Part shown: in pieces, positions 13,537 to 19,924 of the stretch
How the letters are laid out: each line of letters begins with the position of its first letter
How positions within the stretch are numbered: position 1 is the stretch's first letter
From: Firmicutes bacterium CAG:145
GTDB lineage: Bacteria; Bacillota; Clostridia; Peptostreptococcales; Anaerovoracaceae
Direction of reading: 5' to 3'
Length of the DNA: 25,194 bases
Assembly: GCA_000435715.1 (NCBI GenBank)
Contig: FR882593.1
Location: 199,092-224,285, forward strand
Notes under the pieces: generated by a model
Seen by the model: only the letters and a program-made list of their open reading frames with translations
Database searches by the model: none
What the model was told of the DNA's origin: nothing
Program-made: the position numbers and the translations under genes

Positions 13537-13596
13537 TTGACGGTGTCTTAATAATACACTAAAATAAGGATGTAAATAAGTGTCTCAACAAGACAC
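13537..13596. promoter_or_regulatory. Promoter and GTGTCT dyad operator for the second repressor
   Basis: Rightward promoter TTGACG (13537-13542), 17 bases, TAAAAT (13560-13565). A GTGTCTT half-site lies in the spacer (13543-13549). A perfect dyad, GTGTCT-CAACA-AGACAC (13580-13596), lies just past the predicted start. Binding there would block the gene at 13618. A leftward promoter candidate for the repressor is TTTACA/TATTAA on the other strand within the same interval. Confidence 0.6.
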
Positions 13597-13617
13597 CAAA
13601 ACGAGGAGGAAAAGCAA

Positions 13618-14025
13618 ATGAGTAAAGAAGAAAGAATAAGAGAGATCAAAGCAGAGATGAGTAGACTGGGAAGCGAACTTAGGAGTTTAAGCCATGCCCA
13701 AATAAAGATCAAAGAAAAGCTGACATATCCGGTAATAAATTTTAAAGGGATTATAGAAGACAGGTATATCGACACTGCAAAGATGGTCGATACAATCAGA
13801 TTGGTACTAACGCCTGAATGGCAAAAACCTGAAGGACGTATGGAATGGACATACATGAAAAAAATCAGGGATTTGACGCCGGAAGAATATGAGGCTGTCT
13901 GTAGTTGTGCCAATGAGTGCATAGAAATAATCATGAAATATGATAAAACGATTCACCCGGGCGGAATCGCCATCGGAGAAAAATATGAAGACAACTTTTA
14001 TAGAAAAGTCAGCTGCGAGAACTGA
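13618..14025 (+). CDS. Phage protein with coiled-coil start, unknown
   Basis: 135 residues with GAGGAGG upstream. Residues 1-35 form a charged helix (EERIREIKAEMSRLGSEL), followed by a mixed domain containing WQKPEGRMEWTYMKKIRDL and a paired CSCANEC. It is under the promoter controlled by the GTGTCT operator, so it is likely the main target of the second repressor. No family recognised. Confidence 0.6.
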   Translation: MSKEERIREIKAEMSRLGSELRSLSHAQIKIKEKLTYPVINFKGIIEDRYIDTAKMVDTIRLVLTPEWQKPEGRMEWTYMKKIRDLTPEEYEAVCSCANECIEIIMKYDKTIHPGGIAIGEKYEDNFYRKVSCEN

Positions 14026-14039
14026 GTTTCTCCTTAAAA

Positions 14040-14450
14040 TTTAATACATACACGGTATGGCGGGCGCCGAAAGTCCCGCCCCAAGAGCACCGGTGGGCCT
14101 GCGAAAATGAAAAAACAGCGGTTACCCAGCCGTTAGTGGGCAGCTCTAAACGAGAAAAAAGACGGATAATTTCTCGAAAATCCCAAAGATAAACGGTTTG
14201 CGACAAGAGTAGCAATCTTGGCCGGGCGGGGCAGTTCCATCAGACGGCCATGAGCCTAACTGTCTGGCTACTTTGGGAAAAAATGTAGGCGAGCCCATCA
14301 AAGAATGGGCGAGGACCCAAAAAAAGGCAAGGAAACAAAATTCAATAAGGATAATTATGGTAGTAATAGAGATTGCATGAACCTTGCCGAAAAAAGGGCG
14401 GAGAAAAAATACAGAAAGGAAGCCTTTTGATTTTATAACTCCGCCCTTAA
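14040..14450 (+). ncRNA. Candidate large structured RNA, about 410 nt
   Basis: A gene-free stretch packed with perfect stems. In order: GGCGGG/CCCGCC (14059-14080); CGAGAAA/TTTCTCG (14151-14176); TCCCAAAG/CTTTGGGA (14181-14278), enclosing CAAGA/TCTTG (14204-14220) and either CAGTT/AACTG (14232-14262) or CAGAC/GTCTG (14241-14266); GCCCAT/ATGGGC (14293-14310); GGCAAGG/CCTTGCC (14326-14388); and AAGGGCGGAG/CTCCGCCCTT (14394-14448). No reading frame with a ribosome site is present on the plus strand. The stretch ends 18 bases before the DNA methyltransferase ATG. I do not recognise a known class (it lacks what I know of group I introns, IscB-associated RNAs or retrons). No strong promoter is visible, so it may be cut from the early transcript. 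A decayed gene is the main alternative. Confidence 0.5.
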
Positions 14451-14467
14451 GAAAAAAGGAATATATT

Positions 14468-15637
14468 ATGAGATTTATAGATTTTTTCTCCGGAATCGGA
14501 GGATTCAGGTTAGGAATGGAAATGGCCGGCCATGAATGCGTCGGCCACTGCGAAATAGATAAATTCGCAAATAAATCATACATAGCAATGCACAGTCCAA
14601 AGGAGAGTGAATGGTATGCAGATGACATTAGAAGAGTTAACCCCGGAGATTTGCCAAAAGCAGAAGTGTACTGCTTCGGATTTCCATGCCAGGCTTTCAG
14701 TATTGCTGGAAAGCGAAGAGGTTTCGAAGATACAAGAGGCACTCTCTTTTTTGAAGTCATGCGGCTGGCTAAAGTCAGAAAGCCTGATATATTATTCGCC
14801 GAAAATGTCAAGGGCCTTCTCAGCCACGAGGGGGGGCGAACATTCGGAACTATCATCAGAACGATGGATGAACTGGGGTACGATGTCGAATGGCAGGTAT
14901 GTAACAGCAAAAACTTCGGAGTGCCCCAGAACCGGGAAAGAGTGTTTATTATCGGACATCTTAGAGGACGAAGTTTCCGAAAAGTATTTCCTTTCAGAAA
15001 CGGCAATAAAGAGGCTGATAACCTACAAAGACAAGAAGCTGGAACCATTACAACAAGGACGGGCGAAGGGACAGCAGTCGGAACATATGTTGTTGAAAAT
15101 AAACAGCATGCGAAAATTAAACAAATAGGCAACTGTATGCCCACCAAGAAACGAGATAATCCCAATCAGGGAAGAGTTTACGATATAAACGGACTGAGCC
15201 CGTGTTTAAACCAGGGTAGCGGCGGAGGCAGATAACCATATATTGCATATGGTATATATACAGAAACCAGCGAGAAATTTAAAAGACCGCCAATCGCTAA
15301 TATAAGCCGCACATTAAAAGCCAATAAGCATGACGCGGGCGTTATCTATCCTGTGTCATCAGTAGAATTTTTGAATAAAAAACAAAATGGCAGACGAATA
15401 AAAGGAAACGAAGAGTCAATGTTTACATTAACTACGAAAGACAGACATGGCGTATTTGAAGAGGAAAAGCAAAAAATCAGAAAATTAACGCCGAAGGAGT
15501 GCTTTCGCCTCCAGGGGTTCCCAGACGAATATTTTGAGAGAGCAGCTGCCGTAAACAGTGACAGCCAGCTATATAAACAGGCGGGAAACAGCGTGACTGT
15601 AAATGTGATTTACGAAATAGCGAGGAGATTATGTTAG
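14468..15637 (+). pseudogene. DNA cytosine-5 methyltransferase interrupted by an in-frame TAA
   Basis: A phage C5 methyltransferase that would transfer a methyl group from AdoMet to cytosine, probably protecting phage DNA. The first 255 codons (14468-15232) contain motif I DFFSGIGGFRLGM, motif IV GFPCQAFS (catalytic Cys), motif VI FAENVKG and motif VIII QNRERVFIIG. TAA at 15233 interrupts the frame, which then stays open in the same register for about 134 codons. This part carries the expected target-recognition tail, LTPKECFRLQGFPD (motif IX region) and motif X QAGNSVTVNV. One base change from CAA or GAA would restore a full protein of about 389 residues. ATG 14468 has AAGGA upstream. The C-terminal part has no obvious start of its own. 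Read-through or a split enzyme are less likely, since neighbours also use TAA as stop. Confidence 0.8.
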
Positions 15638-15786
15638 AACAATTAAATATCGCCGGATTGAATAGGGTAGAGGTAGCCATAAAACGACTACGGACATTTC
15701 TAATGCTCTCAGAACGGGCCAAAGCAGGAAAAACAACTAAATGGAAAACACCAGAGGAAGTTATGGCATGGTGGTTAGATTACTGA
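15631..15786 (+). CDS. Small phage protein, 51 residues, unknown
   Basis: ATG 15631 overlaps the methyltransferase stop, with GAGGAG just upstream. The product has a basic helix (NRVEVAIKRLRTFLMLSERA) and ends EEVMAWWLDY. No family recognised; the tight coupling with the methyltransferase argues it is translated. Confidence 0.5.
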   Translation: MLEQLNIAGLNRVEVAIKRLRTFLMLSERAKAGKTTKWKTPEEVMAWWLDY

Positions 15787-15828
15787 AGGTGTGATAGTAA
15801 ACACGGTTTATAAATCAGAGAGGAAATT

Positions 15829-16090
15829 ATGAGAATAATAAGGGTATTCCCTAAAAGAACAAGTTATACACCGATTGACGATTATGTCTTTATCGGAATG
15901 CCTCCATTGAAACCCTTTATCCCTCTACGAGGCCGGAGCAATGCCTTTTATGCAGCTATATCGAGACTTTTCAGACAAAAAGACGGAATATTCGGTCGAA
16001 TGGAATAGATTTGCTCGTCAGTGGCAGCGGCCAGCGGCCATAGAAGCACACATGAAAAGAGGGACTGATTTTAGAGACTTCAGTAAATAA
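15829..16090 (+). pseudogene. Remnant of a phage radical-SAM-like gene with large internal deletion
   Basis: ATG 15829, with AGGAAA upstream, reads MRIIRVFPKRTSYTPIDDYV, the N-terminus typical of a phage radical-SAM/B12-like family of about 250-280 residues. After about 33 residues the similarity ends, and in another frame from about 15920 the sequence reads LYEAGAMPFMQLYRD, then WNRFARQWQRPAAIEAHM, the usual C-terminus of the same family, to TAA at 16088. The central part, including the CxxxCxxC iron-sulfur motif, is missing. The remaining frame from 15829 stops at 16006-16008 after unrelated residues. The gene is therefore non-functional. The family assignment rests on memory of the two ends. 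Confidence 0.6.
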
Positions 16091-16100
16091 GGAGGAATAA

Positions 16101-16428
16101 ATGACAAACTTTGAAAAATATAAGGACGAAATATTAGAAATGGCCAGAGAAGGACATTCCTTGGCGAAGAAAGCCGGTAAGCTAACTGAATGTTCTAAAA
16201 TAAGATGTGCGGATTGTGATTTTGTCCATAATTGCAGGGCGAAATTTATTAAATGGCTATACGCCGAACCGGCGCCTACACTGACAAAACGGGAACGCAC
16301 ATTTTGTGAAATAATGGGAGAAGGATATATCGCAAGAGATGAGGACGGAACCCTTTTTTATTCTCAAAACAGAAGAACCATGGGCAGTAGAAGACCTTTT
16401 AAAGCTGGAGGTAGAAGAATGCGACTAA
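16101..16428 (+). pseudogene. Small phage gene frameshifted in a T-run, reading into the next gene
   Basis: ATG 16101 follows AAGGAGG. The product begins MTNFEKYKDEILEMAREGHS and has a zinc-type cluster CSKIRCADCDFVHNC, then LTKRERTFCEIMGEGYIARD, a common small phage protein layout. At the six-T run (16354-16359) the frame seems to have gained a base: in frame +1 the sequence continues KTEEPWAVEDLLKLEVEECD and stops at 16426-16428, the expected end. The unshifted frame instead runs without a stop through the next gene to 16826. So the apparent 241-residue protein is probably an accidental fusion of this gene with the one starting at 16419. Confidence 0.6.
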
Positions 16429-16826
16429 TAGACGCAGATAAGTTGGTAGAGGGCAGAGATGAGAAAGACCCTGTAAGAATAGCGGCAATGAATGAACCAA
16501 CATTTGTATTTTCAATGATTGAAGAAGTGTATGATAGGTCTTATCTAATGGAATGGTCGAAGGAAAGATTGGTCGACTATGCAATAACGCTTGCATATAA
16601 CAACAAGAGCTTTCGTGAACAAATAAATCAGCAATATATAAACTTTCGGAAACTACTGAAGGAAGCAGAGGCAAAAGAATGGATACCATGCAGCGATAAA
16701 CTACCACCGGATAATAAAATAAATCCTGTAACGCGTGATTTCTGCAAATATTTAGTAACGGTAAAAATAGGTGATATTTATGACGTTCGGTGTTACGCCT
16801 TCGGCCGCGGCCAGCCGAGGAAATAA
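16419..16826 (+). CDS. Phage protein with DUF551-like C-terminus, probably shortened
   Basis: ATG 16419 has GGAGG at 16407-16411, seven bases upstream, which marks it as a genuine start even though the frame is open further back. The product begins MRLIDADKLVEGRDEKDP, a very common phage start, contains a helical middle (REQINQQYINFRKLLKEA) and then EWIPCSDKLPP, the signature of DUF551. That domain normally continues beyond YAFGRG to a VTHW-x-PLP-like end; here it stops after GQPRK. The C-terminus is therefore likely lost through a deletion near 16,805. Function unknown. Confidence 0.6.
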   Translation: MRLIDADKLVEGRDEKDPVRIAAMNEPTFVFSMIEEVYDRSYLMEWSKERLVDYAITLAYNNKSFREQINQQYINFRKLLKEAEAKEWIPCSDKLPPDNKINPVTRDFCKYLVTVKIGDIYDVRCYAFGRGQPRK

Positions 16827-17101
16827 ATAAAAAAGAAATCAGCTCAGATGAAGCGTCACTTAAGGCTGTTTATAACAATTTAGAAATAGCAATGTGCATT
16901 TTAAATGCCATGATTGGGGAAAACGCAAGGGGACAAGCTGAAATAAACGATATGGACGAACGACACACGATAAGAGTAGACGAACGGACAGAATACAACG
17001 CAATATACTGCTCAGTATGTGGAGGAAGATGCAATGACAACTTTTTAAACTTTTGTCCGGGTTGTTTCACAGATATGAGAGAGGAAGAAAATGGCGATTA
17101 A
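16790..17101 (+). CDS. Small zinc-ribbon phage protein, start uncertain
   Basis: The conserved part begins near residue 20 (LKAVYNNLEIAMCILNAMIG) and includes DERHTIRVDERTEYNAIYC, then CSVCGGRCNDNF and FCPGCFTDM, a four-cysteine zinc ribbon. The first possible start, GTG 16790, lies inside the preceding gene and has no ribosome site, and its first residues (LRLRPRPAEE) are out of character. A deletion near 16,805 that shortened the DUF551 gene may also have removed this gene's start. It overlaps the next gene by 11 bases. Confidence 0.55.
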   Translation: MLRLRPRPAEEINKKEISSDEASLKAVYNNLEIAMCILNAMIGENARGQAEINDMDERHTIRVDERTEYNAIYCSVCGGRCNDNFLNFCPGCFTDMREEENGD

Positions 17102-17501
17102 AAATTATACAACGACTAAACACCCACTTGAGAGTATAGGTGAAATACAAGCAGCTCTGGCTAAAGGTGGAGCCAAGAAAGTGATGATTGATTATGACGA
17201 AAAAGGAGAACCAAAAGGCCTTGCTTTCGCAATAGAAACCGATAGAGGTTTTATGGGGTTCCAACTTCCCGCAAATGTAGACGGGGTCTGCGAGGTTTTT
17301 AAAAGACAAAAAATTAAAGCTGATATGGAACAGGCAAAAAAGACCGCATGGAGGAATGTGCGTGATTGGGTTCTTGCCCAAATGGCATTTATTGAAGCGG
17401 GAAACGCGACATTGCAAGAAGCGTTTTTACCATATTTGACTAACAAGGAAGGGCAGACGCTCTATCAAGTCTATATTAGCGGGCAGTTATTACTTGAATA
17501 A
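17091..17501 (+). CDS. Conserved-type phage protein, 136 residues
   Basis: Begins MAIKNYTTTKHPLESIGEIQ and contains GAKKVMIDYDEKGEP, FMGFQLPANVDGV, then AWRNVRDWVLAQMAFIEAGN and ends LYQVYISGQLLLE. I recall this layout from many Clostridia phage early regions, annotated only as hypothetical, located before the late genes. The C-terminal helix-rich half with conserved Trp suggests nucleic-acid or protein binding, but no function is established. ATG 17091 lies inside the end of the zinc-ribbon gene, with GAGAGGAAG upstream. Confidence 0.75.
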   Translation: MAIKNYTTTKHPLESIGEIQAALAKGGAKKVMIDYDEKGEPKGLAFAIETDRGFMGFQLPANVDGVCEVFKRQKIKADMEQAKKTAWRNVRDWVLAQMAFIEAGNATLQEAFLPYLTNKEGQTLYQVYISGQLLLE

Positions 17502-17515
17502 TAAGGAGGCAAAAA

Positions 17516-17986
17516 ATGAGTAAAGCGGAATACATAAATAAAGAAAGCCTGTTAAACGGAATATATAACCGGCAAGATGATAAAGATTTCGATTTGATGT
17601 TATATATCGCTCAATTTCCGGTACGTAAGCACGACAGCTTTCTGGACCTTGTAGGTAGGCTAAGAGAGTTATCAGAAGACGAATTAGAAAGAGCCAATAA
17701 ACATTTCTCGACATTCCATTCATACCATGAGGGTTTAAGCGTAATAGAAGAAGAAATATGGGAAGCTAACACAGAAACAAGTAATTTATCGGACTTACAT
17801 CTAAAACTAAAAAAGAAGGTATTTATGGACGAAGACAATAAAAAGGGGATTTGCATACCTATGAGAGATACGGCTTTAAAGGCCGCCGCGGAACTCCTAC
17901 AAGTAGCGGCTATGTGTCAGAAGATGATAGACAGCGAATCAAAATGGAAAGAAAAAGATTATCAAGTCGGAAAGGATAAAAAATGA
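17516..17986 (+). CDS. Phage protein with MazG-like nucleotide pyrophosphohydrolase region
   Basis: 156 residues, with AAGGAGG upstream. The first 45 residues (KAEYINKESLLNGIYNRQDD) match a common phage leader domain. From about residue 60 the sequence resembles all-alpha MazG-like enzymes: FHSYHEGLSVIEEEIWEAN gives the E-x2-E type acidic helix, and AAELLQVAAMCQKMID gives the second metal-binding helix. It may hydrolyse nucleoside triphosphates. Two usually separate phage modules thus appear fused. The stop overlaps the next ATG. Confidence 0.65.
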   Translation: MSKAEYINKESLLNGIYNRQDDKDFDLMLYIAQFPVRKHDSFLDLVGRLRELSEDELERANKHFSTFHSYHEGLSVIEEEIWEANTETSNLSDLHLKLKKKVFMDEDNKKGICIPMRDTALKAAAELLQVAAMCQKMIDSESKWKEKDYQVGKDKK

Positions 17987-18087
17987 GTGAAGAAGTTATT
18001 AAAATATTGGACAACCTTGGAGAAAAATTCGGAGTCGCCATTGATTGGACATCTGAAAACATAGCCCCTCCGTTATATGGTTCATAA
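17983..18087 (+). CDS. Small phage ORF, 34 residues, possibly the 5' part of the next gene
   Basis: ATG 17983 overlaps the preceding TGA, with AAAGGA upstream. The product is SEEVIKILDNLGEKFGVAID followed by WTSENIAPP and a stop. The start is typical of a longer phage membrane protein. Loss of one base near 18,070 would explain the stop, since the neighbouring frame continues VIWFIMTLALFAASLF directly into the next gene. Confidence 0.4.
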   Translation: MSEEVIKILDNLGEKFGVAIDWTSENIAPPLYGS

Positions 18088-18347
18088 TGACCCTCGCCTT
18101 ATTCGCGGCGAGCCTGTTCGCGATAATAAAAATTACTAAATGCGTGAATCGCGACTCAAAGATTGGGACAAGGACTATATGGTTTGACAGATTTTACGAC
18201 TACAGCTCGGTTTTCTCGGTTATATGCAGGGTTGCGGCAGGATTTATTATGGTTATAACGGCCATACTTATTCCGTTTACAATAAGCAGACTAATAAAAT
18301 CAATATACATACCGGAAATGATGATAATACAAATGTTAGAAATGTAA
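18087..18347 (+). CDS. Small phage membrane protein
   Basis: 86 residues with two membrane segments: MTLALFAASLFAIIKI at the start, and a long hydrophobic run around AAGFIMVITAILIPF. A charged loop (CVNRDSKIGTRT) lies between. Its ATG overlaps the preceding TAA (TAATG). Either it is an independent, translationally coupled protein or it is the distal part of a frameshifted gene that begins at 17983. A holin-like or envelope role is possible, but the position before the replication gene is not that of a lysis cassette. Confidence 0.5.
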   Translation: MTLALFAASLFAIIKITKCVNRDSKIGTRTIWFDRFYDYSSVFSVICRVAAGFIMVITAILIPFTISRLIKSIYIPEMMIIQMLEM

Positions 18348-18370
18348 ATTGAAAGGATTGTATAAAAATC

Positions 18371-18577
18371 ATGCCAATGGGAATAAGGGGCGGATTTAAT
18401 AAAATTATACGCTGCGAATGTGACAGGTCAATGGCTGAGAAAAAGGGTTACATACCATGCGGCCAAGACTGCAAGAATTGCTTGGCCTGCATAGAAGTAA
18501 ACGCGGAGGGCGAACGTTCCCACAAAGCGATAAAATGGGAGAAAACAAAAATCGGACAAGCAATAATTAACAAATAA
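18371..18577 (+). CDS. Small cysteine-rich phage protein
   Basis: 68 residues with six cysteines: CECDRS, then CGQDCKNCLAC. The spacing suggests one or two bound metal ions. The C-terminus is basic. The ribosome site (AAAGGA) is far from the ATG, so the start is uncertain. No family recognised. Confidence 0.5.
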   Translation: MPMGIRGGFNKIIRCECDRSMAEKKGYIPCGQDCKNCLACIEVNAEGERSHKAIKWEKTKIGQAIINK

Positions 18578-18688
18578 CGGCGGAACATCCTTCCGCCGTA
18601 AAAACCTACATATATATAGGAAGAAAAAAAGAGGCGCTCGGTATGAGCATTAACCCTCGCTTAGAGTATTAACACACGGGAGTGACGG
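18577..18688 (+). other. Hairpin and leader before the Rep-like gene
   Basis: ACGGCGGAA (18577-18585) and TTCCGCCGT (18591-18599) form a perfect 9-bp stem with a 5-base loop. It is followed by A-rich rather than T-rich sequence, so it is not a clear terminator. A nine-codon frame (ATG 18643 to TAA 18672) lies in the leader. Being directly upstream of an HUH-type Rep gene, the hairpin could be a replication or RNA-control site. Confidence 0.35.
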
Positions 18689-19498
18689 ATGAGACATAAA
18701 GTGAGAGCAACTAAAGAGATTATCATAGCAGGAAAGTGTATAATGTGTAGTTTAAAAATAAAAGCAGGGAATCACACAGGAAAAAGAGGAGAGAAGAGAA
18801 ACATAACTGCAGAGGCGGTCAGAAAGAACAATGATCGATTAGCCCTCAGAAATCTGACAGCGATATTAAATACAAATTTCAGATCCGGCCATCTGCACGT
18901 GGTATTAACATATAGGGAACTGGTGGATTATGAAACGGCAAAAAAGACCTATGATAAATTCACCAGAGAACTGAAAAAGAAATTGAAAGCAAGGGGAGAG
19001 GATCTAAGATACATACATGTGATAGAATGTGAACATACCAGGCTGCACCATCACATAGTCATCAACACCTCAGATCTTGAACTGGTAGAAGAGACATGGG
19101 GATACGGTCTCATAAAGGCCAGCGTCCTCGACTCTTCAGGAGAATATTCAAAACTCGCGGCCTATCTCTTAAAAGAAACTCAAAAGACTTTTAGAACCGG
19201 AGATAATCCGTACAAAAAAAGATATACTGCCAGTCGAAATATAATCAAGCCGGAGATAAAAGTGGTTGAAATAGACCTGGAGGAACTATTTGAGGATCCA
19301 GCGCCCTTAAAGGGATATTACATACCAAAAGAACTCTGCCGCCGGTTCAAACACCCGGTTACAGGAATAGAACATTTAGAATATACCATGGTAGCACTGG
19401 GAAAGCCGGTAGGATATAAAGTGTGGCCTTTTGGGGAAGTCATATCAGGCAGGGAATACTATAGGCCGAACTACCTCGAAGACCAGCTTATACTTTAG
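18689..19498 (+). CDS. HUH endonuclease / Rep-like (ORF2-G2P type) protein
   Basis: 269 residues. The order of motifs is that of rolling-circle Rep proteins: a strand HLHVVLTYRE near residue 68 (motif I), the metal-binding histidines in TRLHHHIVIN at about 120-122 (motif II), and a helix KLAAYLLKET with a likely catalytic Tyr near 159 (motif III). The N-terminus is basic. The C-terminal third is not recognisable. It would nick DNA and stay joined to the 5' end to start replication. ATG 18689 has GGGAG upstream. This Rep type recurs in Clostridia siphophages. Confidence 0.72.
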   Translation: MRHKVRATKEIIIAGKCIMCSLKIKAGNHTGKRGEKRNITAEAVRKNNDRLALRNLTAILNTNFRSGHLHVVLTYRELVDYETAKKTYDKFTRELKKKLKARGEDLRYIHVIECEHTRLHHHIVINTSDLELVEETWGYGLIKASVLDSSGEYSKLAAYLLKETQKTFRTGDNPYKKRYTASRNIIKPEIKVVEIDLEELFEDPAPLKGYYIPKELCRRFKHPVTGIEHLEYTMVALGKPVGYKVWPFGEVISGREYYRPNYLEDQLIL

Positions 19499-19507
19499 GG
19501 GGGCGCC

Positions 19508-19897
19508 ATGAAAGAATATCAGAGGACGAAGAACAACCCGTGGATCCTTCCGAGGAATTTATACATGCAAACCCTATATGCCATAAGGGACTATGAGCGT
19601 ATGAAAGAAGAGTATGAATATATGATTCAGGGCGAGGCTGTAGAAATGGACGGCCAGCCCAAGGGCACGAGGATAGGAGACCCGACAGAAAAGATGGCTG
19701 CCAAAGTAGAGAATATACACGATAGGCTAAAAGCTATAGAAAAAGCCAAGAACGTCATACCGAAAGAATACGTTAAAGGAGTATGGCAAAATATCGTATA
19801 CGGAGCCCGCTTTCCTCATGACGCAGGAAGGAATACATATGGGCGATACAAGTCAAGATTCGTTTATGAGGTAGCCAAAAATCTGACGCTGATATAA
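19508..19897 (+). CDS. RinA/ArpU-like phage late transcription regulator
   Basis: 129 residues with GGGGGG upstream. The layout, ILPRNLYMQTLYAIRDYERM, then GTRIGDPTEKMAAK, YVKGVWQNIVYG and a helix-turn-helix-like end NTYGRYKSRFVYEVAKNLTL, matches the sigma-70-region-4-like regulators that activate late genes in Gram-positive phages. Its position before the HNH and terminase genes fits that role. Confidence 0.65.
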   Translation: MKEYQRTKNNPWILPRNLYMQTLYAIRDYERMKEEYEYMIQGEAVEMDGQPKGTRIGDPTEKMAAKVENIHDRLKAIEKAKNVIPKEYVKGVWQNIVYGARFPHDAGRNTYGRYKSRFVYEVAKNLTLI

Positions 19898-19924
19898 AGA
19901 TGGGGCAACAGGGGAAATTTTTTG

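Noticed and set aside
14040..14450. Group I intron, retron or IscB-type RNA as explanation of the structured gap
   Set aside because: No reverse transcriptase, IscB/TnpB or homing endonuclease is adjacent, and I found no group I core signature; left as unclassified.
14146..15165. Long open frame of 339 codons on the minus strand
   Set aside because: It lies opposite the conserved methyltransferase frame, has no ribosome site, and reads a low-quality hydrophobic sequence typical of an antisense shadow.
15233..15235. TAA recoded as an amino acid in this phage
   Set aside because: Many neighbouring phage genes end at TAA in tightly overlapping arrangements, so general TAA recoding is unlikely.
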